Of a DNA stretch of 64,000 nucleotides, positions 56,443-64,000 are shown one piece after another; the stretch's first letter is position 1, and every line of letters starts with the position of its first letter. Made by a program: the position numbers and the translations under genes. Source of the DNA: Pigmentiphaga humi (GTDB lineage: Bacteria; Pseudomonadota; Gammaproteobacteria; Burkholderiales; Burkholderiaceae_B); contig NZ_UWPJ01000023.1 in NCBI RefSeq assembly GCF_900606115.1, forward strand, positions 124,001-188,000, given 5' to 3'. The notes below the pieces were generated by a model, which had not been told where the DNA came from, ran no database searches, and saw only the letters and a program-made list of their open reading frames with translations.

Positions 56443-56642
56443 GTGCTTCGCCGCCTCTTTCTCACCGGCTTCGAACGCATCGTCCTCGGTCGCGAAAGGG
56501 CCAATATCCGGTAGGGACGCCTTCACAAGGCGCCCAGAGTCGACGTCTTCGGCTGTTCGCACCACTTCGACCATCCATCCTGGCGCTGCTTTGTATGCAA
56601 TTCAAAAAGGCAACCGCTGTGCCGGTATTCCCGCTTGCTCAT
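56437..56642 (-). pseudogene. Frameshifted small phage gene
   Basis: An excellent AGGAGGAG site precedes the ATG at 56642 (MSKREYRHSGCLF). The frame then needs a one-base change near the TTTTTG run at about 56610 to continue as AYKAAPGWMVEVVRTAEDVD and [19 protein letters not shown] to the stop at 56437. The joined product would be about 67 residues. An internal ATG at 56574 could still give 45 residues. Confidence 0.55.
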
Positions 56643-56673
56643 GGACTCTCCTCCTCGGATGATGATTTTTACC

Positions 56674-56835
56674 ATGACCGACGACGCCTACATCCCCATC
56701 GCCTGCCTATCCGACGCCCGAAAGGTACTGGCCGCGCAGGATCCAGAGATATCGCAGCTGGCCGAGCGCTGGCTGGCTGCCCAATGGCGCGCCGCGGTCA
56801 AGGCGACGGCTGTTGAAATGGAGCCGTGCAAATGA
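56674..56835 (+). CDS. Small phage protein
   Basis: 53 residues from the ATG at 56674 (MTDDAYIPIACLSDARKVLA; ERWLAAQWRAAVKA). Helical, no family recognised. Its stop overlaps the start of the AlpA-like gene (ATGA), so the two were co-translated. Confidence 0.5.
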   Translation: MTDDAYIPIACLSDARKVLAAQDPEISQLAERWLAAQWRAAVKATAVEMEPCK

Positions 56836-57044
56836 ATGCCCTGAAAATCAAGGATGTCCTGAAAAAGGTGTCGCTCGGTCAGTCCACCGTGTACAAAATG
56901 ATTGCGGAGGACAAATTTCCCAAGCCGTTCCGCATCTCGGACAACCGGGTGGCCTGGTCAGAAGAGGAAATTGATGCGTGACTGAGGGATCGCGCGAGCG
57001 TTCGGGTGTCGGTAGACGCCCTGGCCGAACCCAGTGCGGGGTGA
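56832..57044 (+). pseudogene. AlpA-family regulator/excisionase with premature stop
   Basis: The frame reads MNALKIKDVLKKVSLGQSTV, YKMIAEDKFPKPFRI and RVAWSEEEIDA, a typical AlpA/excisionase HTH, then TGA at 56979-56981. The same frame continues LRDRASVRVSVDALAEPSAG to a stop at 57042-57044. Intact relatives have Trp at the stop position (DAWLRDR). The 49-residue product retains most of the HTH, so residual function is possible. It lies 115 bp inside attR, the usual place for such a gene. Confidence 0.78.
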
Positions 57045-57159
57045 GAAAGGGGAGGGCGCGGCCTTTCCCTTTGCACAGGGGTGATAATGGGGGTGAGCGC
57101 AATTCACAAGAGTGGGATTCAAACCTGGCGCGGCTTTTCGGTAACCGTTGGGAGTCCAT

Positions 57160-57171
57160 CGCCTCCGCCAG
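57160..57171 (+). repeat. Right attachment-site core (attR)
   Basis: CGCCTCCGCCAG is identical to the tRNA-Ser end at 48962-48973. A little upstream AACCGTT is also shared with the tRNA variable arm, but the spacing differs, so the repeat has decayed beyond the core. 57045-57159 and 57172-57276 hold no recognised gene. Confidence 0.7.
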
Positions 57172-57276
57172 TTTCCCGATGAATGGCGCAGCGCCCATGG
57201 ACAACAGCGTCACGCCCTCTGACCCCCGATCGGGAAGTTGCTCGATAGCGGCTTCCAGAACCAGGAAGGAGACTGG

Positions 57277-57789
57277 ATGGCTTCGTATGTTGTGCTGCTT
57301 CGCGCCGTGAACGTCGGCGGAACCGGCAAGCTGCCAATGGCCGAGTTGAAGGCGATGTGCGTCGCCGAGGGCTTCGATGGGGTCCAGACCTATATCGCAA
57401 GCGGCAACGTGGTTTTCTCGGCCGACCGATCCGGTTCCGAGATCAAGGCTGCGCTTGAGAAACGCCTGAAAGACTATGCCGGCAAATCGGTCGGGGTCAT
57501 CGTGCGGACGGCGAAAGAAATGGCCGAAGTGCTCGAGGCCAACCCATTTCGCGATGCTCCTCCCAACTGGACGGTTGCCATTTTCCTAGACCATCCTCTG
57601 CCCGCCGACACGCTCGATTCGGTGCGGGGCAGGCAGGATGAGCAGGTCCGCTTGGGCCGGCGGGAAATTTACGTAGCCTATGGTTCCGGCATGGGCCGCT
57701 CGAAGCTCAGAATTCCGTGCGCGGCTCATGGCACTGCCCGGAACATCAACACCATCTCCAAGCTCGTCGAACTCGCGGCTTCGATTTGA
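57277..57789 (+). CDS. DUF1697 family protein
   Basis: 170 residues from the ATG at 57277, with AGGAAGGAG upstream. Family marks: YVVLLRAVNVGGTGKLPMAEL, QTYIASGNVVFSA and the end segment SKLRIPCAAHGTARNINTI, where relatives have TxRNWNT. Function unknown. It is the first host gene right of the prophage. Confidence 0.9.
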   Translation: MASYVVLLRAVNVGGTGKLPMAELKAMCVAEGFDGVQTYIASGNVVFSADRSGSEIKAALEKRLKDYAGKSVGVIVRTAKEMAEVLEANPFRDAPPNWTVAIFLDHPLPADTLDSVRGRQDEQVRLGRREIYVAYGSGMGRSKLRIPCAAHGTARNINTISKLVELAASI

Positions 57790-57832
57790 CTACGGATGCC
57801 ATGCGTTGGAGGACGCCTCTCCGCGCGTGGCG

Positions 57833-58153
57833 TCAATCCACTGCGTCCGCCTCTCTGCGCGAGTTCTCCGCGACATGCTCGCCCAGCACCCCCGGCGTCT
57901 GTAGCAAGCCTTCATCCAGATCGTTCCCGATTTGCGCCAGCGCGCTGTCCAGCGCTTCATCGCCGGACGCCGCCGCGAACGGCCATACCGTCACGGCATT
58001 GCCCACGTAGGCGCTGTCGTTCGGAGCGCCTTCATAGGCCTGGGCCCGTCCGCTGTAGAGCCCGGTGTCCGGATCCCGTCCCAGGTGGATCTCGACTTGG
58101 TATTGGATGCCAGTTCGGGCCAGATAGGGGAATACCTTGGTGAGCGTTTCCAT
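57833..58153 (-). CDS. Hypothetical protein
   Basis: 106 residues from the ATG at 58153 (GGAGAA 6 nt upstream). YLARTGIQYQVEIHLGRDPD and GNAVTVWPFAAASGDEAL suggest a small alpha/beta protein. No signal, no family recognised. Convergent with DUF1697. Confidence 0.6.
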   Translation of the reverse strand: METLTKVFPYLARTGIQYQVEIHLGRDPDTGLYSGRAQAYEGAPNDSAYVGNAVTVWPFAAASGDEALDSALAQIGNDLDEGLLQTPGVLGEHVAENSRREADAVD

Positions 58154-58384
58154 GCGTTTCTCCGGTTCGAGGCTTGAGCACGTTATGCAGTCGTCCACGG
58201 ACTTGTGTCGCAGGCCGCATGCCTGCCTTTGTCATCGCGGACGCCGTAGCGTTGCGCTCGAGCAATGCTGGCAACGGATCAGTAGCATCGGTGGATGGAC
58301 TTCATGCAACTCACGCCGATCGAATCGGCGCCGCCGGGCATGGAAAGTGCGGAGCAACACCCGCAATCATTCCAGGAGGTCAAC

Positions 58385-58570
58385 ATGCCAGCCAAATCGA
58401 AGGCGCAGCAAATGGCCGCCGGCGCGGCCCTGTCGGCCAAGCGCGGCGAACGCAAGGTCGGCGAGCTGCAAGGCGCGTCGAAGTCCATGTACAAGTCCAT
58501 GAGCGAGAAGGAATTGCACACCATGGCGTCGACCAAGCAGAAGGGCAAGCCCGCCCACAAGCACGGCTAG
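58385..58570 (+). CDS. DUF3008 family small protein
   Basis: 61 residues, very basic, from the ATG at 58385 with AGGAGG upstream. Sequence such as MPAKSKAQQMAAGAALSAKR and SKSMYKSMSEKELHTMAST matches DUF3008 closely. Function unknown; possibly nucleic-acid-associated by charge. Its stop overlaps the convergent CoA-transferase stop by 4 bp. Confidence 0.88.
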   Translation: MPAKSKAQQMAAGAALSAKRGERKVGELQGASKSMYKSMSEKELHTMASTKQKGKPAHKHG

Positions 58571-59667
58571 CGCCACTCGTCCCAGGCGCTGGCGTGCTCG
58601 TTCAGCGCCGCCGCAGCCAGCGACGGCCTGGCCGGCTGGGTGCCGAAGCGTAGGGGCGATGCGAGATGCGGCAGCCCGAGCGCGTCGTGGACGACCATTT
58701 CGCGCGCCGCGGCATGCTCATGCGTCAATGCCTGGTCCAATTCCAGGACCGGGCTGGCATGGATGGCGTGCTCGTTGCACCACGCCATCCATTGTTTGAG
58801 CGTTCTGGTTCGGAACTCGGCCGACAGAAACGCGCGCACGGCCGGCTGTCTGGCGCCCGCAGGCCCGGCGGCCGCGCCGATGAGATCCTCGCGGCCCAGC
58901 GCGGTGAACAGGCGCCGGGCTTGCGGCAATTCGTTTCCTCCCAGCAGCAGCCAAGCCTCGTCGGCCGTTCGATAGGGCTGCAGCATGGCGATGCCTGCGC
59001 CGAAGTCATGGACCGGGTCGCCCGGCGATGTGAGCATCTGCAGCGCAGTCGTGGGACGCGCCGTCAACGCCACGTCGTGCAGCGAGAGATCGAGATAGTC
59101 GCCGCCGTGGCCTGCCCGCGCCGCGTATAGCGCCATCAGAATGCCCGACAAGGCGGCGTACGCGCCGGCAAAGGCCGCCAGCGATACCGCCGGGAAAACC
59201 GGGGCGCCGCTTTCGTCGCGCGGGAGGGTGCCGGCGGCTGCCTGGATGACGGGATCGTGGCCGGCGACCGATTTGAGCGGCCCGGACTGGCCGAATGCCG
59301 TGATCGAGCAGTACACCAGGTTCGGGTTGAGCCCCGCGGCCGCCGCATGGCCTATGCCCAGCCGGTCGGCAACACCGGGGGAGAATGCCTCGATGAGCAC
59401 GTCGGCCTGCCTGATCAGCGACAAGGCCTTGTCCAGATCTTCGGTGTTTTTCAAGTCCAGGGCAATGCTGCGCTTGCCGCGGTTCAGCGCCGTGTAGGAG
59501 CACCCGAAGGGCTGGTCGGGATGGCGCGGGGAGCCTTGCCGCGTCGGGTCGCCGGCAGGCGGCTCGATCTTGATGACGTCCGCGCCGTGGTCGGCCATGA
59601 TGCACGACACCAGCGGTCCGGCCATGTGCCTGGAGAAGTCCAGGACGCGTATCCCATTCAGTTTCAC
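58567..59667 (-). CDS. Family III (CaiB/BaiF) CoA-transferase
   Basis: 366 residues from a GTG at 59667 with AGGAGT upstream. Motifs: VLDFSRHMAGPLVSCIMADH, GADVIKIEPPAGDPTR, LNRGKRSIALDLKN and the catalytic-Asp region VAGHDPVIQAAAG. It moves CoA between organic acids. It is somewhat short for the family (usually 380-430). It follows the ligase-hydratase gene on the same strand by 21 bp, so it acts in the same acyl-CoA pathway. Confidence 0.92.
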   Translation of the reverse strand: MKLNGIRVLDFSRHMAGPLVSCIMADHGADVIKIEPPAGDPTRQGSPRHPDQPFGCSYTALNRGKRSIALDLKNTEDLDKALSLIRQADVLIEAFSPGVADRLGIGHAAAAGLNPNLVYCSITAFGQSGPLKSVAGHDPVIQAAAGTLPRDESGAPVFPAVSLAAFAGAYAALSGILMALYAARAGHGGDYLDLSLHDVALTARPTTALQMLTSPGDPVHDFGAGIAMLQPYRTADEAWLLLGGNELPQARRLFTALGREDLIGAAAGPAGARQPAVRAFLSAEFRTRTLKQWMAWCNEHAIHASPVLELDQALTHEHAAAREMVVHDALGLPHLASPLRFGTQPARPSLAAAALNEHASAWDEWR

Positions 59668-59688
59668 GGGTACTCCTATCTTTGTCGA

Positions 59689-62142
59689 TTATTGGCCGTT
59701 GAAGCCCGGAGCGCGCTTGTCGAGGAAGGCTTTGATGCCTTCGGTCGAATCGAGCGAGCCGACCAGCGAAGACTGGGCAAGGCGCTCCAGGATGCGGCCC
59801 GTTTCCGTATCCACATTCTGGCACGTGTTGGTGACCTGCTTGCCTATGCCCACCGCCAGGGGAGCGCCCCGCATGAGCTGGCGGGCAAACGCGTAGACGT
59901 CCTCGAGCAGGCTGTCCGGGGAGACGACGCGGCGTACGAAGCCCATCTCGCGAATTTCCCGTGCATCGACGGTCCGGCCCGTCATGACGAGATCCTTGAC
60001 GTTTTCGATGCCGATCATCTGGATCATGCGCGAGCATGCTCCCGAAGCGGGAATGACGCCGATGAAGATCTCGGGCAGGAGGAAGGTGGCGGTTTCCGAG
60101 GCGAAGCGGAAGTCGCAGGATGCCGCCAATTCCACGCCCCCGCCGGCGCACACGCCATTGATGGCCGCGATGATCGGCTTCTCGATCTGTTCGAGATCGT
60201 TGAGCATGTCGTGGTTCGCCCGCACGTAAGCGCGGTACTGGGGCAGGGGCATGGCGCGTTCGCCCTGGAGCTCCTTGACGTCGCGGCCCGCGCTGAAGCC
60301 GCGTCCGGCGCCGGTCACCACGATCACGCGCACCCGGTCGTCGAAATTCATCTTCCACAGGGCCGCCCGGATTTCTCCGATCATCGCCGAGTTGAAGGCA
60401 TTGAGCTTGTCCGGCCGGTTCAGCGTGATCTGTGCGATGCCTTCCTGGGGAAGGCTGATGTCCAGGAACTGGAACGTTTCCGGTTGGACGATATAGCCTT
60501 GCGGGCCGGCGGATGGGTCGGGTTGCCACTGCATGGAAGTGTCTCCTTGAGAAAGGGGGGCGGCGGGCGCATCGGCCTGCCGGGATGAAGCCGGCGCGCA
60601 ATAGCGGCGGCGCAATTCGCGCTTGAGTACCTTCCCGGCGCTGTTGAGCGGGAAGTCGTCGACGAACCTGATCTGCTTGGGAGCCTTGTATCCGGCCAGC
60701 CTGGACCTGGCGTAGGCCAGCAGCTCCGCCTCCGGGACCGGATCGCCCGGCAGCAGCTTGACGACGGCAGTGACCACTTCGCCCCATTCATCGTCCGGAA
60801 GCCCGATCACCGCCACGCTGTGGACGCGCGGATGTTCCGACAGGACGGCCTCGACTTCGGCGGACGAGACGTTCATGCCGCCGCTCACCACCATGTCCTT
60901 GACCCGGTCGATGACGTAGAGATAGCCGTCGGCATCGAAGCGGCCGACGTCCCCTGTGTGAACCCACTCGCCCTGCAAGGCGTGGGAGGTCTCGTCGGGG
61001 CGCTGCCAATAGCCGCTGAAATTGCTGGGCGACCGGACGATGATCTCTCCTGCGTCGTCGCTGCCCGCGGAGCCGTCTTCCGCCAGTTGGCGCAGACATA
61101 TTTCGGCATATTGCGCGGGGCGTCCCACCGAGGAAAGGCGGTGCCTCAGCGCGGGAAACCGGAGGGCGCAGTCGTGGTCTTCCGGCGTCAGGAACGAAAC
61201 CAGACCGCCCAGCTCGCCGCCGCCGAACCCCTGGTAGAACGCGCAGGGCAATTTGTCGAGGGCGCGCTGCAGCAAGGCCGGAGGCATTTTCGCGCCGGTG
61301 TAGCCGAAAACCTCGAAGCTGGATAAATCGTGCCTGCACGGGTCGTACTCGTCGCAGATGCGGCTCAGCATGGTCGGAACGCCGCAGGCATGGCCCACCC
61401 CGTGGGTGGCGATCGCTTCCAGCGCCTTGGTCGAACTGAATCCCGGCAGCAATACGTTGGCCACGCCCTGGTAGGCGGCCGCCAGCGCCATCCAGATTCC
61501 CGCCCCGGAGAAAAGCGGAAGCATTTGCAGGTAGGGGCGAGGCGGTATGTGTATCTGCGCGAGGAAGTTTTCTATGCTGGAGAGGATTTGCCCGTGTGTG
61601 CCCAGGCAGCCCTTGGGGGCGGCGGTCGTGCCGCTCGTGTAGCGTATGGTCCGTATGCTGTCCGGATCGATCGAACGGGTGTCGATGTAGTCGGAACCTC
61701 GCGCCGCGACATCGTCGTAGTCGAGCCATCCCGCGGCCAGCGGCGAGACGGGCTTGCGAACGGCGACCGTCGCCGTGGTTTCCGCGAGCACGGGGGCCAG
61801 CTGATCGAGGAACTCGGCATCGACGATGATTCCCCGGGGCCGGGAATCGGCGAGCAGCGTGTGGATTTCGGCTGGCGTCAGGTTGTAGTTGATGGGGATG
61901 CCGACCAGTCCCAGCTTGGCCAGCACGAAGAACGATTCCACCGCCGCCGGGCCGTTGCGCAGAATCGTCGCAACCCGGTCCCCCGGTTCGAAGCCGAGCG
62001 CCCCGAGGCCGCTGGCGTAGCGTGTGGAGTTCCGGTCCAGTTCGCGCCAGGTTACTTGCCCGCCGCTTTCTATGAGTGCGGGCGAGTCCGGCCGGTGCAG
62101 CGCATTGCGAGCGACCAGATCGCTGATACGCAGGTTTTTCAT
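59689..62142 (-). CDS. Acyl-CoA ligase (AMP-binding) fused in frame to enoyl-CoA hydratase
   Basis: 817 residues. Residues 1 to about 510 form a class I adenylate-forming ligase: YTSGTTAAPKGCLGTH, GYTGAKMPPALLQ, EWVHTGDVGRFDADGY, RVKDMVVSGGMNVSS and the catalytic Lys near NSAGKVLKREL. After an Ala/Ser/Asp linker (PASSRQADAPAAPLS) a crotonase domain starts at about 537: LNRPDKLNAFNSAM, GAGRGFSAGRDVKEL, NGVCAGGGVELAASCDF. Just before the internal Met (ATG at 60534) the DNA reads AAGGAGACACTTCC, a normal ribosome site, so a separate 281-residue hydratase may also be made. Ligase and hydratase are usually separate proteins. Confidence 0.9.
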   Translation of the reverse strand: MKNLRISDLVARNALHRPDSPALIESGGQVTWRELDRNSTRYASGLGALGFEPGDRVATILRNGPAAVESFFVLAKLGLVGIPINYNLTPAEIHTLLADSRPRGIIVDAEFLDQLAPVLAETTATVAVRKPVSPLAAGWLDYDDVAARGSDYIDTRSIDPDSIRTIRYTSGTTAAPKGCLGTHGQILSSIENFLAQIHIPPRPYLQMLPLFSGAGIWMALAAAYQGVANVLLPGFSSTKALEAIATHGVGHACGVPTMLSRICDEYDPCRHDLSSFEVFGYTGAKMPPALLQRALDKLPCAFYQGFGGGELGGLVSFLTPEDHDCALRFPALRHRLSSVGRPAQYAEICLRQLAEDGSAGSDDAGEIIVRSPSNFSGYWQRPDETSHALQGEWVHTGDVGRFDADGYLYVIDRVKDMVVSGGMNVSSAEVEAVLSEHPRVHSVAVIGLPDDEWGEVVTAVVKLLPGDPVPEAELLAYARSRLAGYKAPKQIRFVDDFPLNSAGKVLKRELRRRYCAPASSRQADAPAAPLSQGDTSMQWQPDPSAGPQGYIVQPETFQFLDISLPQEGIAQITLNRPDKLNAFNSAMIGEIRAALWKMNFDDRVRVIVVTGAGRGFSAGRDVKELQGERAMPLPQYRAYVRANHDMLNDLEQIEKPIIAAINGVCAGGGVELAASCDFRFASETATFLLPEIFIGVIPASGACSRMIQMIGIENVKDLVMTGRTVDAREIREMGFVRRVVSPDSLLEDVYAFARQLMRGAPLAVGIGKQVTNTCQNVDTETGRILERLAQSSLVGSLDSTEGIKAFLDKRAPGFNGQ

Positions 62143-62198
62143 TCTTGCTGTCTCCTTGCTTTCAGGCGGATTTCACTCCGCGTCGTGACAGCGAGATT

Positions 62199-62220
62199 GT
62201 TATATACGGTGGTATATAAC
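62199..62220. promoter_or_regulatory. Palindromic operator upstream of the ligase-hydratase gene
   Basis: GTTATATAC (62199-62207), spacer GGTG, GTATATAAC (62212-62220), a perfect 9-bp dyad 57 bp before the ATG at 62142. The AT-rich dyad resembles GntR or TetR operators. No regulator gene is adjacent in the window. Confidence 0.65.
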
Positions 62221-62300
62221 GATAAGCAAAAATTTTTTTAGTCTTGATAACGGAAGCCGATCAATCCTGTTTCGGTGCGGCTTGCGGTGCGGTTCGATCC

Positions 62301-62341
62301 GTCCGGGCGCGGCGGACGCCATCCGTCTGCCGCGCCCGGAC
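62301..62341 (-). terminator. Strong hairpin after the AAHS transporter gene
   Basis: GTCCGGGCGCGGC (62301-62313) pairs with GCCGCGCCCGGAC (62329-62341), 13 bp, starting 10 bp past the transporter stop. No T-run follows in the minus direction, so it may stabilise RNA 3' ends or act with Rho. Confidence 0.5.
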
Positions 62342-62351
62342 GGTCCGCCGG

Positions 62352-63668
62352 CTACGCGGCCTGCCTGCCGCGGCCCATCAGCACGACGGCGACCGCAGCG
62401 ACCACCGCCGGCACGGCCACGGCCTCGAATACCGCTTCCATCCCCCAGCCTGCCGTCAGCATCCACCCGCCCGACATCGACCCCACGATGGAGCCGATCC
62501 GGCCGATTCCCAATGCCCAGGCGACGCCGGTGGCGCGATTGGGCGTGGGGTAGAAGCCTGCCGCCAGCGCGTTGGCGCCGACTTGTCCGCCCGAGGCGCA
62601 GAAGCCCGCGACGGTGACGGCCAGGACCAGCAGGACGGTCGAGGCTGCGCCATGGCCGATCATGGCGATGAAGGCCGCGCCTACGACATAGGCGATGGCC
62701 AGCACGCGCTGCGGGTTGAAGCTGTCCATCAGCCGGCCCAGCGTGATGGCGCCGACGGTGCCGCCCACCTGGAACATGGCGGTGACGAGGGAGGCGTCCT
62801 GCAGCGAGCGGCCGGTGTTCTTGATCAGGGTCGGCAGCCAGCTCGAGAGCAAATAGATGATCAGCATGCACATGAAGAACATCACCCACAGCAGCAGCGT
62901 GCCGCGGCGCAGTTGCGGGTCGAACAGCTGCCGCACCGGCGAGCCGGCGGGAGCGGCTTCGGCGTCGTAGCGCACGTCGCGCAGGTCCGCATCGGGCGCG
63001 ATGCGTTGCAGGATGCGGCTGATGCGTTGCGGATCGTGGCCGCGCACCACCATGTAGCGAACCGATTCGGGCAGGCGCCATGCCAGCAGCGGCAGCAGCG
63101 CCAACGGGACGATGCCGCCCACCAGCAGCACGGCGTGCCAGCCGAGGTGGTCGACGAGGTAGGCCGCCAGGATGCCGCCCAGCGCCGAACCCATGGTGAA
63201 GCCGCAGAACATGGTCGTGACCAGCACGCTGCGGTGCTTGTCCGGCGCATATTCCGAACTGAGGGTGATGGCATTCGGCATGGCGCCGCCCAGGCCCAGG
63301 CCGGTCAGGAAGCGCAGGACGGTAAGGAATTCGAGCGAGGGGGACCACGCGGAGACCAGCGAGGCCAGGCCGAAGACGCCGGTGCAGACGAGCAGCGTCG
63401 TCTTGCGGCCGACACGGTCGGCCATGGGCCCGAAGGCCAGCGCGCCTATCATCAGGCCGAACAGCCCGGCGCCGAAGACCGGCGCCAGATGGGCGGGGTC
63501 CAGGTTCCATTGATCGCGGATGGCGGGAGCGATGAAGCCGATCGAGGCGGTGTCGAAACCGTCTACGGCGACGATCAGAAAGCACAGCAGCAGCGTGACG
63601 ATCTGCGTGGAAGAAAAACGATGGGTGTTGATGAACTGCTGGACGTTGAGGGAGCGTGTGTCGGTCAT
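62352..63668 (-). CDS. AAHS-type MFS transporter for aromatic acids
   Basis: 438 residues, 12 helices. The aromatic acid:H+ symporter marks are present: FLIVAVDGFDTASIGFIAPA with the helix-1 Asp, GPMADRVGRKTTLL after helix 2, and GLGLGGAMPNAITL in helix 4. Such proteins bring in 4-hydroxybenzoate, benzoate or gentisate-type acids. It lies 121 bp after a gentisate-dioxygenase-like gene on the same strand, so uptake of a gentisate precursor is likely. Confidence 0.9.
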   Translation of the reverse strand: MTDTRSLNVQQFINTHRFSSTQIVTLLLCFLIVAVDGFDTASIGFIAPAIRDQWNLDPAHLAPVFGAGLFGLMIGALAFGPMADRVGRKTTLLVCTGVFGLASLVSAWSPSLEFLTVLRFLTGLGLGGAMPNAITLSSEYAPDKHRSVLVTTMFCGFTMGSALGGILAAYLVDHLGWHAVLLVGGIVPLALLPLLAWRLPESVRYMVVRGHDPQRISRILQRIAPDADLRDVRYDAEAAPAGSPVRQLFDPQLRRGTLLLWVMFFMCMLIIYLLSSWLPTLIKNTGRSLQDASLVTAMFQVGGTVGAITLGRLMDSFNPQRVLAIAYVVGAAFIAMIGHGAASTVLLVLAVTVAGFCASGGQVGANALAAGFYPTPNRATGVAWALGIGRIGSIVGSMSGGWMLTAGWGMEAVFEAVAVPAVVAAVAVVLMGRGRQAA

Positions 63669-63728
63669 GGATGATTCTCGAGCGCCGGCCTGGTCCGACC
63701 GGATAGGTCGGAAGGCTTTGCGGAGCAG

Positions 63729-63751
63729 GCCCGGGCAGCGTCTGCCCGGGC
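63729..63751. repeat. Perfect 10-bp hairpin between cupin and transporter genes
   Basis: GCCCGGGCAG (63729-63738), loop CGT, CTGCCCGGGC (63742-63751). It lies in the 121-bp gap between co-directional genes and could reduce expression of the downstream transporter relative to the dioxygenase. No T-run. Confidence 0.6.
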
Positions 63752-63789
63752 GTCAGGGAGAGAAGGGAATGCGGCGGGGCCGGTAGCGG

Positions 63790-64000
63790 TCAGGCGGGGA
63801 GGGTTTGGGTGCGATAGGCGTTCACGGCTTCGAAGATGGGGGTGTCGCTGAAGCGGAACAGGTCGAGCGTCGCCTGGCCGGCGTCGCAGCGCGCGGTGAA
63901 TTGCGCCCAGGAGGGCACGACGAACATGTCGCCGCGGCGGACCTGCCATTGCTTGTCGTCCACCGTGACCGTGCCTTGCCCTTCGAAGACCTGGAACACC
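63790..64000 (-). CDS. Cupin dioxygenase, probably gentisate 1,2-dioxygenase (C-terminal part only)
   Basis: The gene enters from the right edge; about 69 C-terminal residues are visible. FQVFEGQGTVTVDDKQWQV, RRGDMFVVPSWAQF, then LDLFRFSDTPIFEAVNAYR match the second cupin of gentisate 1,2-dioxygenases, which open gentisate with Fe(II). The transporter downstream fits this role. The iron ligands of the first cupin are outside the window, so the assignment remains provisional. Confidence 0.75.
   Translation of the reverse strand, partial: VFQVFEGQGTVTVDDKQWQVRRGDMFVVPSWAQFTARCDAGQATLDLFRFSDTPIFEAVNAYRTQTLPA

Larger units (their letters stand above)
48970..57171. mobile_element. Decayed prophage integrated at tRNA-Ser(TGA)
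   Basis: About 8.2 kb between two copies of the tRNA 3' end. It contains a broken P4-type integrase right after the tRNA, a tail-fibre fragment, Arc-like and BRO-N antirepressor genes, DUF1376 and CII-like replication-control genes, a YdaS/Cro-like repressor and an AlpA-like regulator at the far end. Head, packaging and lysis genes are absent. Many genes are frameshifted or have in-frame stops, so it cannot excise by itself. Base use is less GC-rich than the host, most clearly at 50774-51613. Confidence 0.9.

Noticed and set aside
48970-57171. CRISPR array linked to the Cas2-like gene
   Set aside because: No regularly spaced direct repeats were found in the region or elsewhere in the window.

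Overview
The window is GC-rich, densely coded betaproteobacterial DNA. Four periplasmic receptors of the Bug (tripartite tricarboxylate, TTT) family with no TctA/TctB membrane partners nearby, many LysR/GntR/MarR regulators, and several CoA- and ring-cleavage pathways point to Alcaligenaceae, most likely Bordetella or a close relative such as Achromobacter. This placement is inference from gene content. No IS481-like element was recognised.

Left part (1-15,900). A minus-strand block at the left edge holds a partial alpha/beta hydrolase and a gene that looks like a carboxymuconolactone decarboxylase domain joined to a headless DUF3182 protein. A GntR regulator reads away from a fumarylacetoacetate-hydrolase-family gene and a type I extradiol (VOC) dioxygenase, an aromatic meta-cleavage set. 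Then come ribB behind an FMN riboswitch, an MFS transporter, csbD-like and small genes, a Bug receptor with a double-HTH LysR regulator, tRNA-Arg(ACG), a two-gene c-type cytochrome operon, a DUF72 protein and a UvrD/Rep-type helicase.

Middle (15,900-48,800). A minus-strand signalling operon encodes a triple-receiver hybrid kinase, CheR, CheB and a receiver-kinase, without a chemoreceptor. Next is an aryl-CoA epoxidation-type cluster (fused flavin monooxygenase/old-yellow-enzyme, SDR, MarR, enoyl-CoA hydratase, acyl-CoA dehydrogenase, RidA-like) that lacks an aryl-CoA ligase here. A YihY membrane protein and a Bug receptor precede a four-gene peptide-type ABC transporter with an unusual substrate-binding protein. 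A LysR-controlled cluster then combines a Bug receptor, an aspartase/argininosuccinate-lyase superfamily enzyme, a phosphosulfolactate-synthase-like protein and a TauE/SafE-type exporter, which suggests sulfonate or sulfite chemistry. It is followed by a DUF1684 protein, LysR and GntR regulators, another Bug receptor, a RidA-like protein, an FAD monooxygenase and a divergent MarR regulator.

Prophage remnant (about 48,970-57,171). A heavily decayed prophage sits at the 3' end of tRNA-Ser(TGA), bounded by a 12-bp repeat of the tRNA end. It carries a broken integrase, a tail-fibre fragment, an Arc-like protein, a BRO-N antirepressor with an in-frame stop, a DUF1376 replication protein, a CII-like activator, a Cas2/SinR-like protein, a YdaS/Cro-like repressor with an in-frame stop, and an AlpA-like regulator with an in-frame stop. 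Six inactivating stop codons can all be read as C:G to T:A transitions. A lower-GC, two-TM protein of unknown function (50,774-51,613) looks like intact cargo.

Right part (57,172-64,000). DUF1697 and DUF3008 genes precede a minus-strand aromatic or acyl-CoA catabolic block: a gentisate-dioxygenase-like cupin cut by the window edge, an AAHS-type MFS transporter, an acyl-CoA ligase fused in frame to an enoyl-CoA hydratase, and a family III CoA-transferase. A palindromic operator lies in front of the ligase gene.
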